Positions 53,053 to 61,115 are shown, numbered from the stretch's first letter. The stretch: DNA of 64,000 nt from an uncultured Acetatifactor sp. (GCA_910585615.1 CAJUFO010000008.1:1-64000); one strand, 5' to 3'. Translations and numbers: made by a program. Notes: generated by a model from the letters alone, not told the origin.

Positions 53053-53209
53053 AATGGCTCCTTTCCCTGGCTCTCCGGACGCCTCCACGGCGTCTAGCGC
53101 GACTTGCCCGGGGCCCCTCCCCGTCTCCTGCCAATCTGAGCCCTTTCCTCCGCTCAGCTCTCCCGGACTGCGGCATCCTGCTTTTGCCCCATAATCCGTT
53201 CTCGGGACG

Positions 53210-53510
53210 AAAAAAAGCCCCGGACACAGTTTCCTGCATCCGGGACGAATAATCCGTGTATATCGATTATCCGCGGTACCACCCGCTTTGAACAGCCGCG
53301 CCTTCCATCAAAGGCGTACCCGGCCATTCCACTCTTACACTTAACGCGTGCGACAACGTGCTGCCCTAGCGTAGGGAAATCAACACCCTGACGTTCAGAC
53401 AGCCTGCTCCGGAGTGTTCCCTGTAACGGTTCCCGCCGGCAGCGCTTTCAGTCGGTGACGCCGCCTTCCTGTTGCCTTTCCCGAAAAGAGTCTCCTTCAT
53501 GGCATTTTTT
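53210..53510 (-). promoter_or_regulatory. T-box riboswitch of the aspS-gatCAB operon
   Basis: The T-box sequence AGCGGGTGGTACCGCGG is on the minus strand at 53271-53287, followed by a terminator stem (53217-53243) and seven T. Upstream, stem I has GACTGAAAGC (apical region) and the specifier region GGGAACACTCCGGAGC. By the usual layout (codon, A, then GGAG about 9 bases on) the specifier is AAC, Asn (53416-53418); shifted by one base it is GAA, Glu (53417-53419). A GAAC two-codon T-box on the transamidation operon is known from Clostridium acetobutylicum. Uncharged tRNA would favour antitermination. Confidence 0.92.
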
Positions 53511-53521
53511 GATATGACGTT

Positions 53522-53550
53522 ATGCTACCACACTTTTTTGCGGTTTGCAA
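53522..53550 (-). promoter_or_regulatory. promoter for the T-box and aspS operon
   Basis: On the minus strand TTGCAA (53545-53550) and TAGCAT (53522-53527) are 17 bases apart, just upstream of T-box stem I. Confidence 0.65.
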
Positions 53551-53579
53551 GCTTTTTTTCGGCAATCCACGGAAAGCCA

Positions 53580-54851
53580 TCAAATCCATCCCCAAAGGAT
53601 TGCCAGATATTCGCCGCAGAAATACATTCCTCTCAGGCTTATGAATGCCGCACCGTACCACAGGGGCCATGTCAGATTTTGCCTCTCCCGCAGTATCCTC
53701 CTCGTCAGAGACAGGATGGCACAGACGCACAGCACCAACGTGCCAAAGGAGGCCCTGTCCGGATAATGGGGCGAAAGGAAGAACGCCCCCCAAGAAAGCA
53801 GGGCGCAGAAAAGCACCAGGATAGTACGCCTGCCCGTATCCAGCTTCAGGACGCATTTGCTGACGAACAGCAGGGCCCCCAGCACCAGCAACACGGGGAA
53901 AAGGTATTCCATAGCTCCCTTGCCCTCCGCATAACTCCTCAAAAAAAGTTTCCACAGAGTTCCATACTGCTCCGCCTCTATCTGTGCGCTGCGCACAAAG
54001 TTGCCAGGCGCTGCGATGCACAGAATGCTGCCCGTCAGACAGGCCAGGCTGCCCAGCGCCATCCACGGCTTCAGCCCACGTCCTTCCCGTAATCCCAGAA
54101 AGATGACCACCAGACTCAGCACCCATACCGCCGGGCCCATGTTCTCGTTGCTCCAGCCCGCCAGAATGCCCAGGGGGACAATCCACAGCGTGATTCCAGA
54201 CAGCTGTTTCTGGGACATCGCTTCCATTTCGCCGCTGGCAGGCCTTTGGGCCGCAGGATTGCCGGGATTCTCGCCGTTATTAACGCCGGTTTCTCTGTCA
54301 CAGCCGACAGGGGAAGGCTTTTTGCTCTTTCCCCGCTTCACGGGGCCCGGCCAGAAGCTGCCCTCGTCAGGCAGTTCTCTTAGATAGCACCAGACGAACA
54401 GGAGTATGAACACCGTGATATACAGATAATTTGCCGCCCCCGCCTGCCAGAACATGCTCATGCGCCAGTTGGCGTTCAGGCCCAATACCATGCTGATGCC
54501 CGCAAAGAATGCGGGAAATCTGCGGTATTCCGACACAAGGCAGATCGTCCACCCCAACAGCAGCGTGAACAAAATGTTCAGCAAATCCGCCGCCAACTCT
54601 CCGGCCAGCAGCGTCAGCTGCAGAATGCCGTGGGTCATGCTCCTGCCGCCCCAGTTATTATAGTGCCATATCTGGCTTTTCACGATATCTGATATAGAAG
54701 CAATCGGCGTATCATCTGACAGCATAGTGGAATACCAGATGTCGTCCATCATGAACGGAATCGACCGATGGGTGACGAACATAACCAGGAGCAACAGCGC
54801 CATCATGCCTCCTGTCAATATCCACATGGTTTTCCGCCCTTTTTCCGTCAT
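53580..54851 (-). CDS. polytopic membrane protein, possibly a GT-C-type glycosyltransferase
   Basis: A 423-residue membrane protein with about ten predicted helices. Near the N-terminus, after the first helix, comes MMDDIWYSTMLSDDTP and later WHYNNWGGRSMTHGILQ; an acidic pair in the first outside loop is typical of GT-C glycosyltransferases and of the DUF6056-like family. A hydrophilic loop (about residues 165-225) interrupts the helices. The gene follows dapL by 40 bases on the same strand and could be read from it. No substrate or pathway can be assigned. Confidence 0.72.
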   Translation of the reverse strand: MTEKGRKTMWILTGGMMALLLLVMFVTHRSIPFMMDDIWYSTMLSDDTPIASISDIVKSQIWHYNNWGGRSMTHGILQLTLLAGELAADLLNILFTLLLGWTICLVSEYRRFPAFFAGISMVLGLNANWRMSMFWQAGAANYLYITVFILLFVWCYLRELPDEGSFWPGPVKRGKSKKPSPVGCDRETGVNNGENPGNPAAQRPASGEMEAMSQKQLSGITLWIVPLGILAGWSNENMGPAVWVLSLVVIFLGLREGRGLKPWMALGSLACLTGSILCIAAPGNFVRSAQIEAEQYGTLWKLFLRSYAEGKGAMEYLFPVLLVLGALLFVSKCVLKLDTGRRTILVLFCALLSWGAFFLSPHYPDRASFGTLVLCVCAILSLTRRILRERQNLTWPLWYGAAFISLRGMYFCGEYLAILWGWI

Positions 54852-54891
54852 ATCGCAAAATTCCTCCTCATCGCCCTGGCTGTTGTCAATC

Positions 54892-56106
54892 TCACAATGC
54901 CTTTATCCTGTCCACCGCTTCCACAGTATTCTCATAGCTGCCGAAAGCCGTCAGCCGGAAATATCCTTCGCCGCTGGGGCCGAAGCCTGAACCGGGCGTC
55001 CCCACTACATTGGCCCGCTCCAGCAGATGGTCGAAGAACGCCCAGCTGGTCATGCCCTCCGGGGTCTTCAGCCAGACATAGGGGGAATTTACCCCGCCGG
55101 ACACGGTGTATCCCGCTTCCTTCAGACCATTGTAGATGTAATCCGCATTCTTCCGGTAATAGGCAATCTGCTCCGCAAGCTGTGCCTTTCCGGCCTCAGA
55201 ATACACCGCCTCCCCGGCCCGCTGCACGATATAGGGCGCGCCGTTGTACTTTGTGCCGTGCCTCCTGGCCCACAGGGAATGGAGCAAAGTTCCGCCGCAT
55301 TCCAGTTCCTTCGGCACTACGGTAAATCCCAGGCGCAATCCCGTGAATCCGGCATTCTTGGAGAAGGAGCGCAGCTCAATGGCGCAACCTTTCGCCCCCT
55401 GGCACTCGTAGATGCTGTGGGGCACGTCGTCTTGTGTAATGTACGCCTCATAGGCCGCGTCGTAGAGAATCACGGCCCCCACCTTCAGGGCATAGTCCAC
55501 CCATTCCTGGAGCCGCGCCTTCGTCACCGCGGCGCCGGTGGGATTATTGGGGAAGCACAGGTAAATCAAATCCGGCGTCTCCTTCGGCAGCGCGGGCAGA
55601 AAGCCATTGTCCGCGGTGCAGGGCATGTAGATCACATCGCTCCATGTGCCCACGTCGGAATCGTAGTCCCCCGTCCTCCCGGCCATTACGTTAGAGTCCA
55701 CGTACACCGGGTATACGGGGTCGCACACCGCGATGCGGCTGTCCGTGCTGAAAATCTCCTGGATATTGCCGGAGTCGCATTTCGCCCCGTCGGAGACGAA
55801 GATTTCGTCCGCGGCAATCTGGCAGCCCCGTAATCTGTAGTCATTTTCCGCAATGGCCTCCCGCAGGAACTCGTACCCTAAGTCCGGAGCATAGCCCTTG
55901 AAGGTCTCGGCCTTTCCCATCTCGTCCACGGCGCTGTGCAGGGAATCGATGATGGCCGGCGCTAGCGGCAGGGTCACGTCCCCTATCCCCAGGCGGATAA
56001 TCTTCTTATCCGGGTGCAACCCGCTGTATTCCCGCACCTTCTTTCCTATCGTGGAAAACAGGTAGCTGCCCGGAAGCTTTAAATAATTGTCATTTATCTT
56101 TACCAT
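54892..56106 (-). CDS. dapL: LL-diaminopimelate aminotransferase
   Basis: A 404-residue class-I PLP aminotransferase that converts tetrahydrodipicolinate directly to LL-diaminopimelate, bypassing the succinylase or acetylase routes to lysine and peptidoglycan. The PLP lysine is in ELRSFSKNAGFTGLRLGF (about residue 246); other motifs are GIGDVTLPLAP (about 40) and CFPNNPTGAAVTK (about 185). Length is typical of DapL (about 410). It follows dapF by 12 bases, and the functional link between the two supports the call. AGGGGAG precedes ATG 56106. Confidence 0.95.
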   Translation of the reverse strand: MVKINDNYLKLPGSYLFSTIGKKVREYSGLHPDKKIIRLGIGDVTLPLAPAIIDSLHSAVDEMGKAETFKGYAPDLGYEFLREAIAENDYRLRGCQIAADEIFVSDGAKCDSGNIQEIFSTDSRIAVCDPVYPVYVDSNVMAGRTGDYDSDVGTWSDVIYMPCTADNGFLPALPKETPDLIYLCFPNNPTGAAVTKARLQEWVDYALKVGAVILYDAAYEAYITQDDVPHSIYECQGAKGCAIELRSFSKNAGFTGLRLGFTVVPKELECGGTLLHSLWARRHGTKYNGAPYIVQRAGEAVYSEAGKAQLAEQIAYYRKNADYIYNGLKEAGYTVSGGVNSPYVWLKTPEGMTSWAFFDHLLERANVVGTPGSGFGPSGEGYFRLTAFGSYENTVEAVDRIKAL

Positions 56107-56118
56107 TTCTTCTCCCCT

Positions 56119-56973
56119 TTACACACTTCCTTCAAAGACAGTTACGGCAGGCCCTGTCATGTAGACCAGGTTCGCCTCTCTGTCCCATTCGATGAACAGC
56201 TCGCCTCCTAACAGCTTAACCGTTACGTCACTGTCTGTCAAGTCATTTAATACCCCTGCCACGGCCACGGCGCAGCAGCCTGTGCCGCAGGCGAAGGTCT
56301 CGCCGCTGCCTCGCTCCCAGACCCGCATGAAGCAGCTCTTTCTGTTCAGAATCTCCACGAACTCCGTGTTGGTCCGGTTGGGGAACCTTCTGTGGTTCTC
56401 GAACAGCGGGCCTATCTGCTCCAGGGGCATCCCGGCCACGTCCCGGGCGAAGACCACCGCGTGGGGATTCCCCATGGACACACAGGTCATGCGGTATCCC
56501 CTGCCGCCCACGGAAATAGGCTCGTCCACCACTCTGTCCCCGACAGCGTCCACCGGAATCAGGACCGAATCCAGGATGGGGCTGCCCATGTTCACCCGCA
56601 CCCGGGACACCCCTCCCCTGCCGCCATGGCTGCCGTCTTCCTCCACGGTGAGATCCAGGAATTTCACCTGTCCCGCGCTGACCACGCTGATATGCCTTTT
56701 GTCCGTAAGGCCCTTGTCGTAGACGAACTTCCCCACACAGCGGATGCCGTTGCCGCACATCTCCGACCGGGAGCCGTCCGCATTGTACATCTCCATCTCG
56801 AAATCGGCTTCCTGTGCCGGGTTGATGAAGATCAGCCCATCGCTCCCAATACCGAAATGTCTGTCGCTGAGTCTCCTTGCCAGCTCCGGCTTCTCGGAAT
56901 CTGGAATGTGCTCCTCAAATCCATTTACATATATGTAGTCATTCCCGCAGCCCTGCATTTTCGTAAATCTCAC
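56119..56973 (-). CDS. dapF: diaminopimelate epimerase
   Basis: A 284-residue epimerase that turns LL-diaminopimelate into the meso form. The two catalytic cysteines are in SEMCGNGIRC and FACGTGCCAVA. The start is best taken as GTG 56973 (VRFTKMQGCGNDY), which matches the family's usual MKFTKMxGxGND start and has GGAG 6 bases upstream; the ATG at 56985 has a ribosome site touching it. It is the first of the dapF-dapL pair. Repeat copy D separates it from the ANTAR gene. Confidence 0.94.
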   Translation of the reverse strand: MRFTKMQGCGNDYIYVNGFEEHIPDSEKPELARRLSDRHFGIGSDGLIFINPAQEADFEMEMYNADGSRSEMCGNGIRCVGKFVYDKGLTDKRHISVVSAGQVKFLDLTVEEDGSHGGRGGVSRVRVNMGSPILDSVLIPVDAVGDRVVDEPISVGGRGYRMTCVSMGNPHAVVFARDVAGMPLEQIGPLFENHRRFPNRTNTEFVEILNRKSCFMRVWERGSGETFACGTGCCAVAVAGVLNDLTDSDVTVKLLGGELFIEWDREANLVYMTGPAVTVFEGSV

Positions 56974-57011
56974 AAATATCTCCATCTCCTTCCCAAAACA
57001 CAATATATAGG

Positions 57012-57145
57012 TGCAAGTCTGGAAGAATGCCCGCACTTTGGGCATTCTTCCGCGTGAGAACCGGCGAGCAAAGCGAACTTGTTCGCAAGCCGAGCCTAGA
57101 AGTTCTTGGCGGACGTACTTTGGCCGCCTAGAACTTCTTCTCACG
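57012..57145 (-). repeat. dispersed structured intergenic repeat, copy D
   Basis: On the minus strand it begins about 4 bases after the stop codon of the ANTAR gene and ends about 39 bases before the dapF start. It has the junction stem GTGAGAA/TTCTCAC, the long arm AGAAGTTCTTGGCGG against CCGCCTAGAACTTCT, the middle arm with GCGAA/TTCGC, and the separate hairpin GGAAGAATGCCC/GGGCATTCTTCC. Confidence 0.83.
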
Positions 57146-57148
57146 CTT

Positions 57149-57697
57149 TTACGCTTTCGTCATGGCCAGCACCATAGCCGCCGTCTCCACCAGGTTCGTC
57201 CCGCTGTCCATGCTACATTTCTGCAGGTACTTATGGGCCTCCTCCTCTGTCAGGTGGTTCCTGACCATCAGGATTTCCTTGGCCTCCTTCAGCAGCGCCT
57301 CTTCCTGGGCGCTCCGCACTTTAGGGGCCAGTCGCGCTTTGCGCCTGCGGCGGACTATGCCCTCCTCCATCATCCCCATGGTGCTCACCAGGTCGTTGAC
57401 CTTAAGGGGCATGGACAGGCAGACGATGCCCTCCCCGCTGCACTGGCGCAGCAGCCTGTCCGAGGCCATCAGCAACATTTCGAACCCCTTCGGCAGGCAT
57501 TCCCGCAGCTGGGAATACACCATATCCGCCAGCTTGTAGCTGCAGATGACGATGCCGTCCCCCAGCCCGTCCGCCTGGCTCATGACCTGGGCCCCGGTGG
57601 TACAGACGCCTGCCACCCGAAACCCGGCCCGCACCAGCACGTTCTTGATGCCCTTCGCATCCTCCTGCCTGGGCAATGCCACGATTATGTTCGTCAA
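57149..57697 (-). CDS. ANTAR-domain RNA-binding antiterminator (NitR-like)
   Basis: A 182-residue protein with a receiver-like N-terminal fold (about residues 1-120) and a C-terminal ANTAR domain (LLKEAKEILMVRNHLTEEEA about residues 134-153, then HKYLQKCSMDSGTNLVETA). ANTAR proteins bind hairpins in leader RNA and stop terminators forming. The receiver half lacks the phospho-acceptor Asp (the strand reads GIVICSYKL), so it is probably controlled by partner or ligand binding. It lies 42 bases after glnA, as NitR does in some clostridia, and glnA has a terminator in its leader; regulation of glnA is the likely role. Confidence 0.88.
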   Translation of the reverse strand: MTNIIVALPRQEDAKGIKNVLVRAGFRVAGVCTTGAQVMSQADGLGDGIVICSYKLADMVYSQLRECLPKGFEMLLMASDRLLRQCSGEGIVCLSMPLKVNDLVSTMGMMEEGIVRRRRKARLAPKVRSAQEEALLKEAKEILMVRNHLTEEEAHKYLQKCSMDSGTNLVETAAMVLAMTKA

Positions 57698-57739
57698 GCG
57701 CCCTCACCTCCCCCCCGCCGCTCAGAAAATCTTTGCGCA

Positions 57740-59071
57740 CTAAAAGCGATACAGATACTCCTGAATCTCCCATTCCGACACATGGGCCCGGTACTGCTGC
57801 CACTCCCGCTCCTTGGCGGCGATGTACTTCTCCGCCACATGGGGGCCCAGAACGTCCAGGATGAACCTGTCCTTCTTCAGCTCCTCCACGGCCTCTATCA
57901 GCGTCCCCGGCAGGCTCTCTATGCCCAGGTCATGCCGCTGTGCCTCCGTCATGGCATAGATGTTGCAGTCCACGCTCTTCGGCGGCTCGATACGGTTCGC
58001 GATGCCATCCAGCCCGGCCTGCAGGCACACCGCCAGCGTCAGGTAGGGATTGGCGGCGGAATCCGGGCTGCGCAGCTCTATCCTGGTGCTGCCGCCCCGC
58101 TCGGCGGGGATGCGGATCAGGGGGCTGCGGTTTCTGGTGCTCCAGGCGATGTAGACTGGCGCGTCATACCCGGGCACCAGCCGCTTGTAGGAGTTCACCA
58201 GCTGATTGGTGACGGCCGCCATGCCCTTGACATGGCGCATGATGCCCCCCATGAAATAGTAGGCCTCTTTGCTCAGCCCGTTTGCGTCGCTGGCGTCCTC
58301 GAAGAGGTTCCTGCCGTCCCTGTGCAGGGACATGTTGATGTGCATGCCGGAGCCGTTCACCCCGAACTTGGGCTTGGGCATGAAAGTAGCATGGAGGCCG
58401 TGGCGTTTGGCGATGGTGCGCACGGCCAGCTTGAATGTCATGATGTTGTCGGCCACGGCCAGCGCCTCGTCATAGCGCAGGTCGATTTCATGCTGGGCAG
58501 GCGCGATTTCATGGTGGGAGGCCTCGATGATCAGCCCCATGTCCTCCAGGGTCATGACAATCTCCCGCCTGGCGTTTTCCCCACCGTCCAGGGGGCCGAT
58601 GTCGAAATAGCCCGCCTGCTCGTGGGTATTCGTGGTGGGCATGGCGTTCTCGTCCGTGTCGAAGAGGAAGAATTCGCACTCCGGCCCTACCTCAAAGGTA
58701 TAGCCCATGTCCCGGGCCTGGCTGATGGCCCGCTTCAGCACCTGTCTGGGGTCGCCCTCGAAAGCCGTGCCGTCCGGCCGGTAGATGTCGCATATCATCC
58801 GGGCCACCTTGCCCTGCTGGGGCCGCCAGGGGAATATCTCCAGGGTGGAGAAATCCGGATGCAGGTACATGTCCGACTCCTCGATTCCCACAAAACCGTC
58901 AATGGCGGAGCCGTCGAACATGCACCTGTTGTCCAGGGCCTTTTCCAGCTGCTTGGCCGTGATGGCGATGTTCTTCAGATGGCCGAACATGTCCGTGAAC
59001 TGCAGGCGGATGAACTCCACGTCCTCTTCCTCCGCCAGCCTCACGATGTCGTCCCTTGTGTAATCTTTCAT
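57740..59071 (-). CDS. glnA: glutamine synthetase type I
   Basis: A 443-residue type I (alpha) glutamine synthetase, which makes glutamine from glutamate and ammonia. Motifs are FDGSAIDGF (about residue 54), VGPECEFFLF (about 129), the ATP-binding MPKPKFGVNGSGMHINMSLH (about 234), and RIPAERGGSTRIELRSPD (about 319). It lacks the adenylylation-loop Tyr region of beta-type enzymes, so control is likely by feedback and by transcription. The start at 59071 has AGGAGG 9 bases upstream. Its leader holds a promoter, a terminator hairpin and a large structured stretch; an ANTAR gene follows. Confidence 0.96.
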   Translation of the reverse strand: MKDYTRDDIVRLAEEEDVEFIRLQFTDMFGHLKNIAITAKQLEKALDNRCMFDGSAIDGFVGIEESDMYLHPDFSTLEIFPWRPQQGKVARMICDIYRPDGTAFEGDPRQVLKRAISQARDMGYTFEVGPECEFFLFDTDENAMPTTNTHEQAGYFDIGPLDGGENARREIVMTLEDMGLIIEASHHEIAPAQHEIDLRYDEALAVADNIMTFKLAVRTIAKRHGLHATFMPKPKFGVNGSGMHINMSLHRDGRNLFEDASDANGLSKEAYYFMGGIMRHVKGMAAVTNQLVNSYKRLVPGYDAPVYIAWSTRNRSPLIRIPAERGGSTRIELRSPDSAANPYLTLAVCLQAGLDGIANRIEPPKSVDCNIYAMTEAQRHDLGIESLPGTLIEAVEELKKDRFILDVLGPHVAEKYIAAKEREWQQYRAHVSEWEIQEYLYRF

Positions 59072-59086
59072 AACCCAAAACCTCCT

Positions 59087-59227
59087 AATTAAGTCGCTGC
59101 GCGACGGCACTAAAATTGCCGCTTACGGCAATTGAGCAAAATCACTTCGGCGCCCACTTGGGAGAGCCAAATTTCATTCGATAGTGCTCTCATGAAGTTT
59201 GCTCTCGTGCGCCTCGCGACTTTACCG
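59087..59227 (-). other. highly folded stretch between the leader terminator and glnA
   Basis: About 140 bases bounded by AAGTCGC/GCGACTT ends. Inside are a perfect hairpin AATTGCCG/CGGCAATT (loop CTTA), GAGCAAA/TTTGCTC, ACTTC/GAAGT and GAGAGC/GCTCTC stems. The nested layout suggests either a folded leader RNA or a small palindromic (MITE-like) insert. It is unlike the four-copy repeat family. No second copy was seen in the window. Confidence 0.6.
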
Positions 59228-59233
59228 TCCTCG

Positions 59234-59277
59234 AAAAAAGCCAAAAAGGGCAGTCCTCCTACGCTGAGAACGCCCTT
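59234..59277 (-). terminator. terminator/attenuator hairpin in the glnA leader
   Basis: On the minus strand AAGGGC-GTTCTC pairs with GAGGAC-T-GCCCTT, capped by AGCGTAG, and is followed by TTTTTGGCTTTTTT. It lies between the glnA promoter and gene, so most transcripts should stop here unless it is prevented. The loop includes AGCGTA, which fits the A1/G4 hexaloop pattern of ANTAR targets; the same AGCGTAGGA occurs again just upstream, next to the promoter. Confidence 0.72.
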
Positions 59278-59289
59278 GTCCTACGCTCT

Positions 59290-59318
59290 ATCATAACAAC
59301 CAGCCCGCCGGTTGTCAA
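59290..59318 (-). promoter_or_regulatory. promoter for glnA
   Basis: On the minus strand a perfect TTGACA (59313-59318) and TATGAT (59290-59295) are 17 bases apart. Confidence 0.78.
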
Positions 59319-59404
59319 TAATTTTTATAGGGAATAATTCCCCGTTTTCCCACATATCTATTATAAAGAAAATCTGACAAGATAAAATGCAAGGGGAAAT
59401 AGGG

Positions 59405-59914
59405 ATGAGTGCTAAAACAAAAATCGTCGTACTTCACATGAAAGAGCTGATTTATACCGCAATCTTCGCCGTGCTGGGCGTCCTGTTCATCGTGCTGCTG
59501 GCCATGATGTTCCTGCCGGGCAAGGATAAGGATAAGGGCGGGGAGCCTAAAATGGAGGATACCTCCGGCTCGGAGCCGGTGATGGCGGAAATCTCCTCCC
59601 TCTACATACCGGGCATCTACACAACGGAACTGGTGCTGGGCAGCGAGTCCCTGGACGTGGAAGTCATCGTGGATAAGGATTCCATCACATCCATCCGCCT
59701 GGTGGAAGTAAGCGATACCGTGGCCACCATGTATCCGCTGCTGCAGCCCACGCTGGATTCCATCTGTGAGCAGATCTACGCACAGCAGTCCCTGGAATCC
59801 GTCACTTATACTGCCGAGAGCAAGTACACCTCTCTGGTGCTGCTGGAGGCCATCCAGGCTTCCCTGGATAAGGCCGCGGCGCAGACGGATGCCACCGGAG
59901 CCGATGGGGAGTAG
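59405..59914 (+). CDS. membrane-anchored FMN_bind-like protein
   Basis: A 169-residue protein with one N-terminal membrane helix (about residues 11-35, LIYTAIFAVLGVLFIVLLA) and a Lys/Asp-rich linker. The outer domain (about 60-165) reads like an FMN_bind domain (YIPGIYTTELVLGSESLDVE and VIVDKDSITSIRLVE). In flavinylated members a SGAT motif carries the FMN; here the matching spot reads AESKYTSL, so covalent flavin is doubtful. The start at 59405 has AAGGGGA and AGGG upstream. It is divergent from glnA. The function is unknown. Confidence 0.68.
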   Translation: MSAKTKIVVLHMKELIYTAIFAVLGVLFIVLLAMMFLPGKDKDKGGEPKMEDTSGSEPVMAEISSLYIPGIYTTELVLGSESLDVEVIVDKDSITSIRLVEVSDTVATMYPLLQPTLDSICEQIYAQQSLESVTYTAESKYTSLVLLEAIQASLDKAAAQTDATGADGE

Positions 59915-59950
59915 GGCCAGGGCTGCCGCCACAGGAGTGCTCCGTTTGGA

Positions 59951-59982
59951 AGAGGGGCTGTCATTTCCGGCAGCCTCTTTTT
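59951..59982 (+). terminator. terminator after the FMN_bind-like gene
   Basis: An imperfect stem AGAGGGGCTG / CAGCCTCT with one bulged G, followed by TTTTT. Confidence 0.65.
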
Positions 59983-60005
59983 CTGAAATATCCGTCGAAT
60001 CTTAA

Positions 60006-60260
60006 CTAAATCATCTGTATGATATCCAACTGATTGCCGTGTTCTTTTATGATGTCCACCAAATCCCCGGTCTTCAGCCACACGGTGGCGGTATTGTCGT
60101 TGGGGTGGACTCCTATCAGGCCGGGGGATTCAGGAAATCCCTGTCAAGAAATGCGTCTACCAGCAGTTCTCCGTCATTCAGCATGCCAAAAGGCGTCACG
60201 AATCCGGGCTTCAGATTCATGACGGCCATGGAGGCCGGTATGTCCAGGCCGGAATGCGCC
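60006..60260 (-). pseudogene. remnant of a YbaK/PrdX-type prolyl-tRNA deacylase
   Basis: One minus-strand frame reads MNLKPGFVTPFGMLNDGELL and LVDAFLDRDF; the next part continues only in another frame as LIGVHPNDNTATVWLKTGDL and VDIIKEHGNQLDIIQMI, ending at TAG 60006-60008. Together these are the last 80 or so residues of a trans-editing enzyme that removes wrongly attached amino acids from tRNA(Pro). A frameshift lies at about 60120-60145, and no clear N-terminal half is present. It is a broken gene. Confidence 0.8.
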
Positions 60261-60492
60261 ATCAGCTGAACATTTCCGTGAGATTGGCCTTGAAATAATT
60301 CAGGAACAGGTCCCTGCTCTCCCCGGAGAGCAGACGGATAATCTCCGCCTGACTGTCCCTGGGATATGTACATATGAATCTGACATATTGGAAGTATATG
60401 AGAGATGTATTTAAGCAGATTATAGCCATTTTTACAATTTCCCACAATAGATTTCCGTAATTTTTTTACGGTAAGTTTTATTATTATTGTTC

Positions 60493-60548
60493 TTGACATA
60501 TGGGTAACTAGTTGCTATAATGAAATCGCACAACAAGCAACTAGTTGC
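60493..60548 (+). promoter_or_regulatory. promoter with twin MarR operators
   Basis: A consensus promoter, TTGACA (60493-60498), 17 bases, TATAAT (60516-60521). Palindromes GTAACTAGTTGC (60504-60515, in the spacer) and GCAACTAGTTGC (60537-60548, perfect) are centred 33 bases apart, about three helical turns. Binding would block both RNA polymerase entry and early elongation, the usual MarR autoregulation layout. Confidence 0.82.
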
Positions 60549-60565
60549 CTATAAGGAGCGCTCAC

Positions 60566-61057
60566 ATGCATTTAGATGATTTGACCAGAAAATTCTCAGG
60601 CACCAGGGAAGACCAGGGCAAGGCAATCTTCAGCACCCTGTTCATCGCGGGGAACAGGCTGCAGACCCTGTTCGACAGCCATATACCGGAGCTGTCCCTG
60701 AAACAGTTCATGCTGCTGTCCATGGTCCGGCAGTCCGAAGAGCCTCTGACCTTTACCCAGCTAGGGAGCCTCCTGGGCTGTTCCAGGCAGAACATCAAGA
60801 AGCTGGCGGACGTCCTGGAGAAAAAGGGCTTCATCGCCCTCCGCCAGAGCCCCCGGGACACCAGGGCCATGTGCATCTGCCCCACCGGGAAAGCGGACGA
60901 GTATTTTCAGAAAGACTTTTCCCGGTACCGGGAAGAGCTGCGGTATCTCTTTGAGGTGTATGATGACGGAGAAGTGGAGACCCTGTACCGGCTGCTGACC
61001 AGGCTGTATGCCGGAATCGAGAACCTGGAGAGAGGTACTTGCCATGAGGAGCGGTAG
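60566..61057 (+). CDS. MarR-family transcriptional regulator
   Basis: A 163-residue winged-helix regulator. The DNA-binding part is marked by FTQLGSLLGCSRQNIKKLAD (about residues 67-86) and the wing IALRQSPRDTRAMCICPT (about 95-112). The flanking helices form the dimer. The start at 60566 has AAGGAG 8 bases upstream. Twin palindromes in its promoter indicate self-repression. A flavodoxin gene follows in the same unit, a pairing that suggests control of a redox function by a small ligand or oxidant. The ligand is unknown. Confidence 0.9.
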   Translation: MHLDDLTRKFSGTREDQGKAIFSTLFIAGNRLQTLFDSHIPELSLKQFMLLSMVRQSEEPLTFTQLGSLLGCSRQNIKKLADVLEKKGFIALRQSPRDTRAMCICPTGKADEYFQKDFSRYREELRYLFEVYDDGEVETLYRLLTRLYAGIENLERGTCHEER

Positions 61058-61115
61058 ATAGAGAAACGGCAATTGAGAACGCAATAGAAAATGCGCAAAA
61101 GGGAGGTTCTGACAG

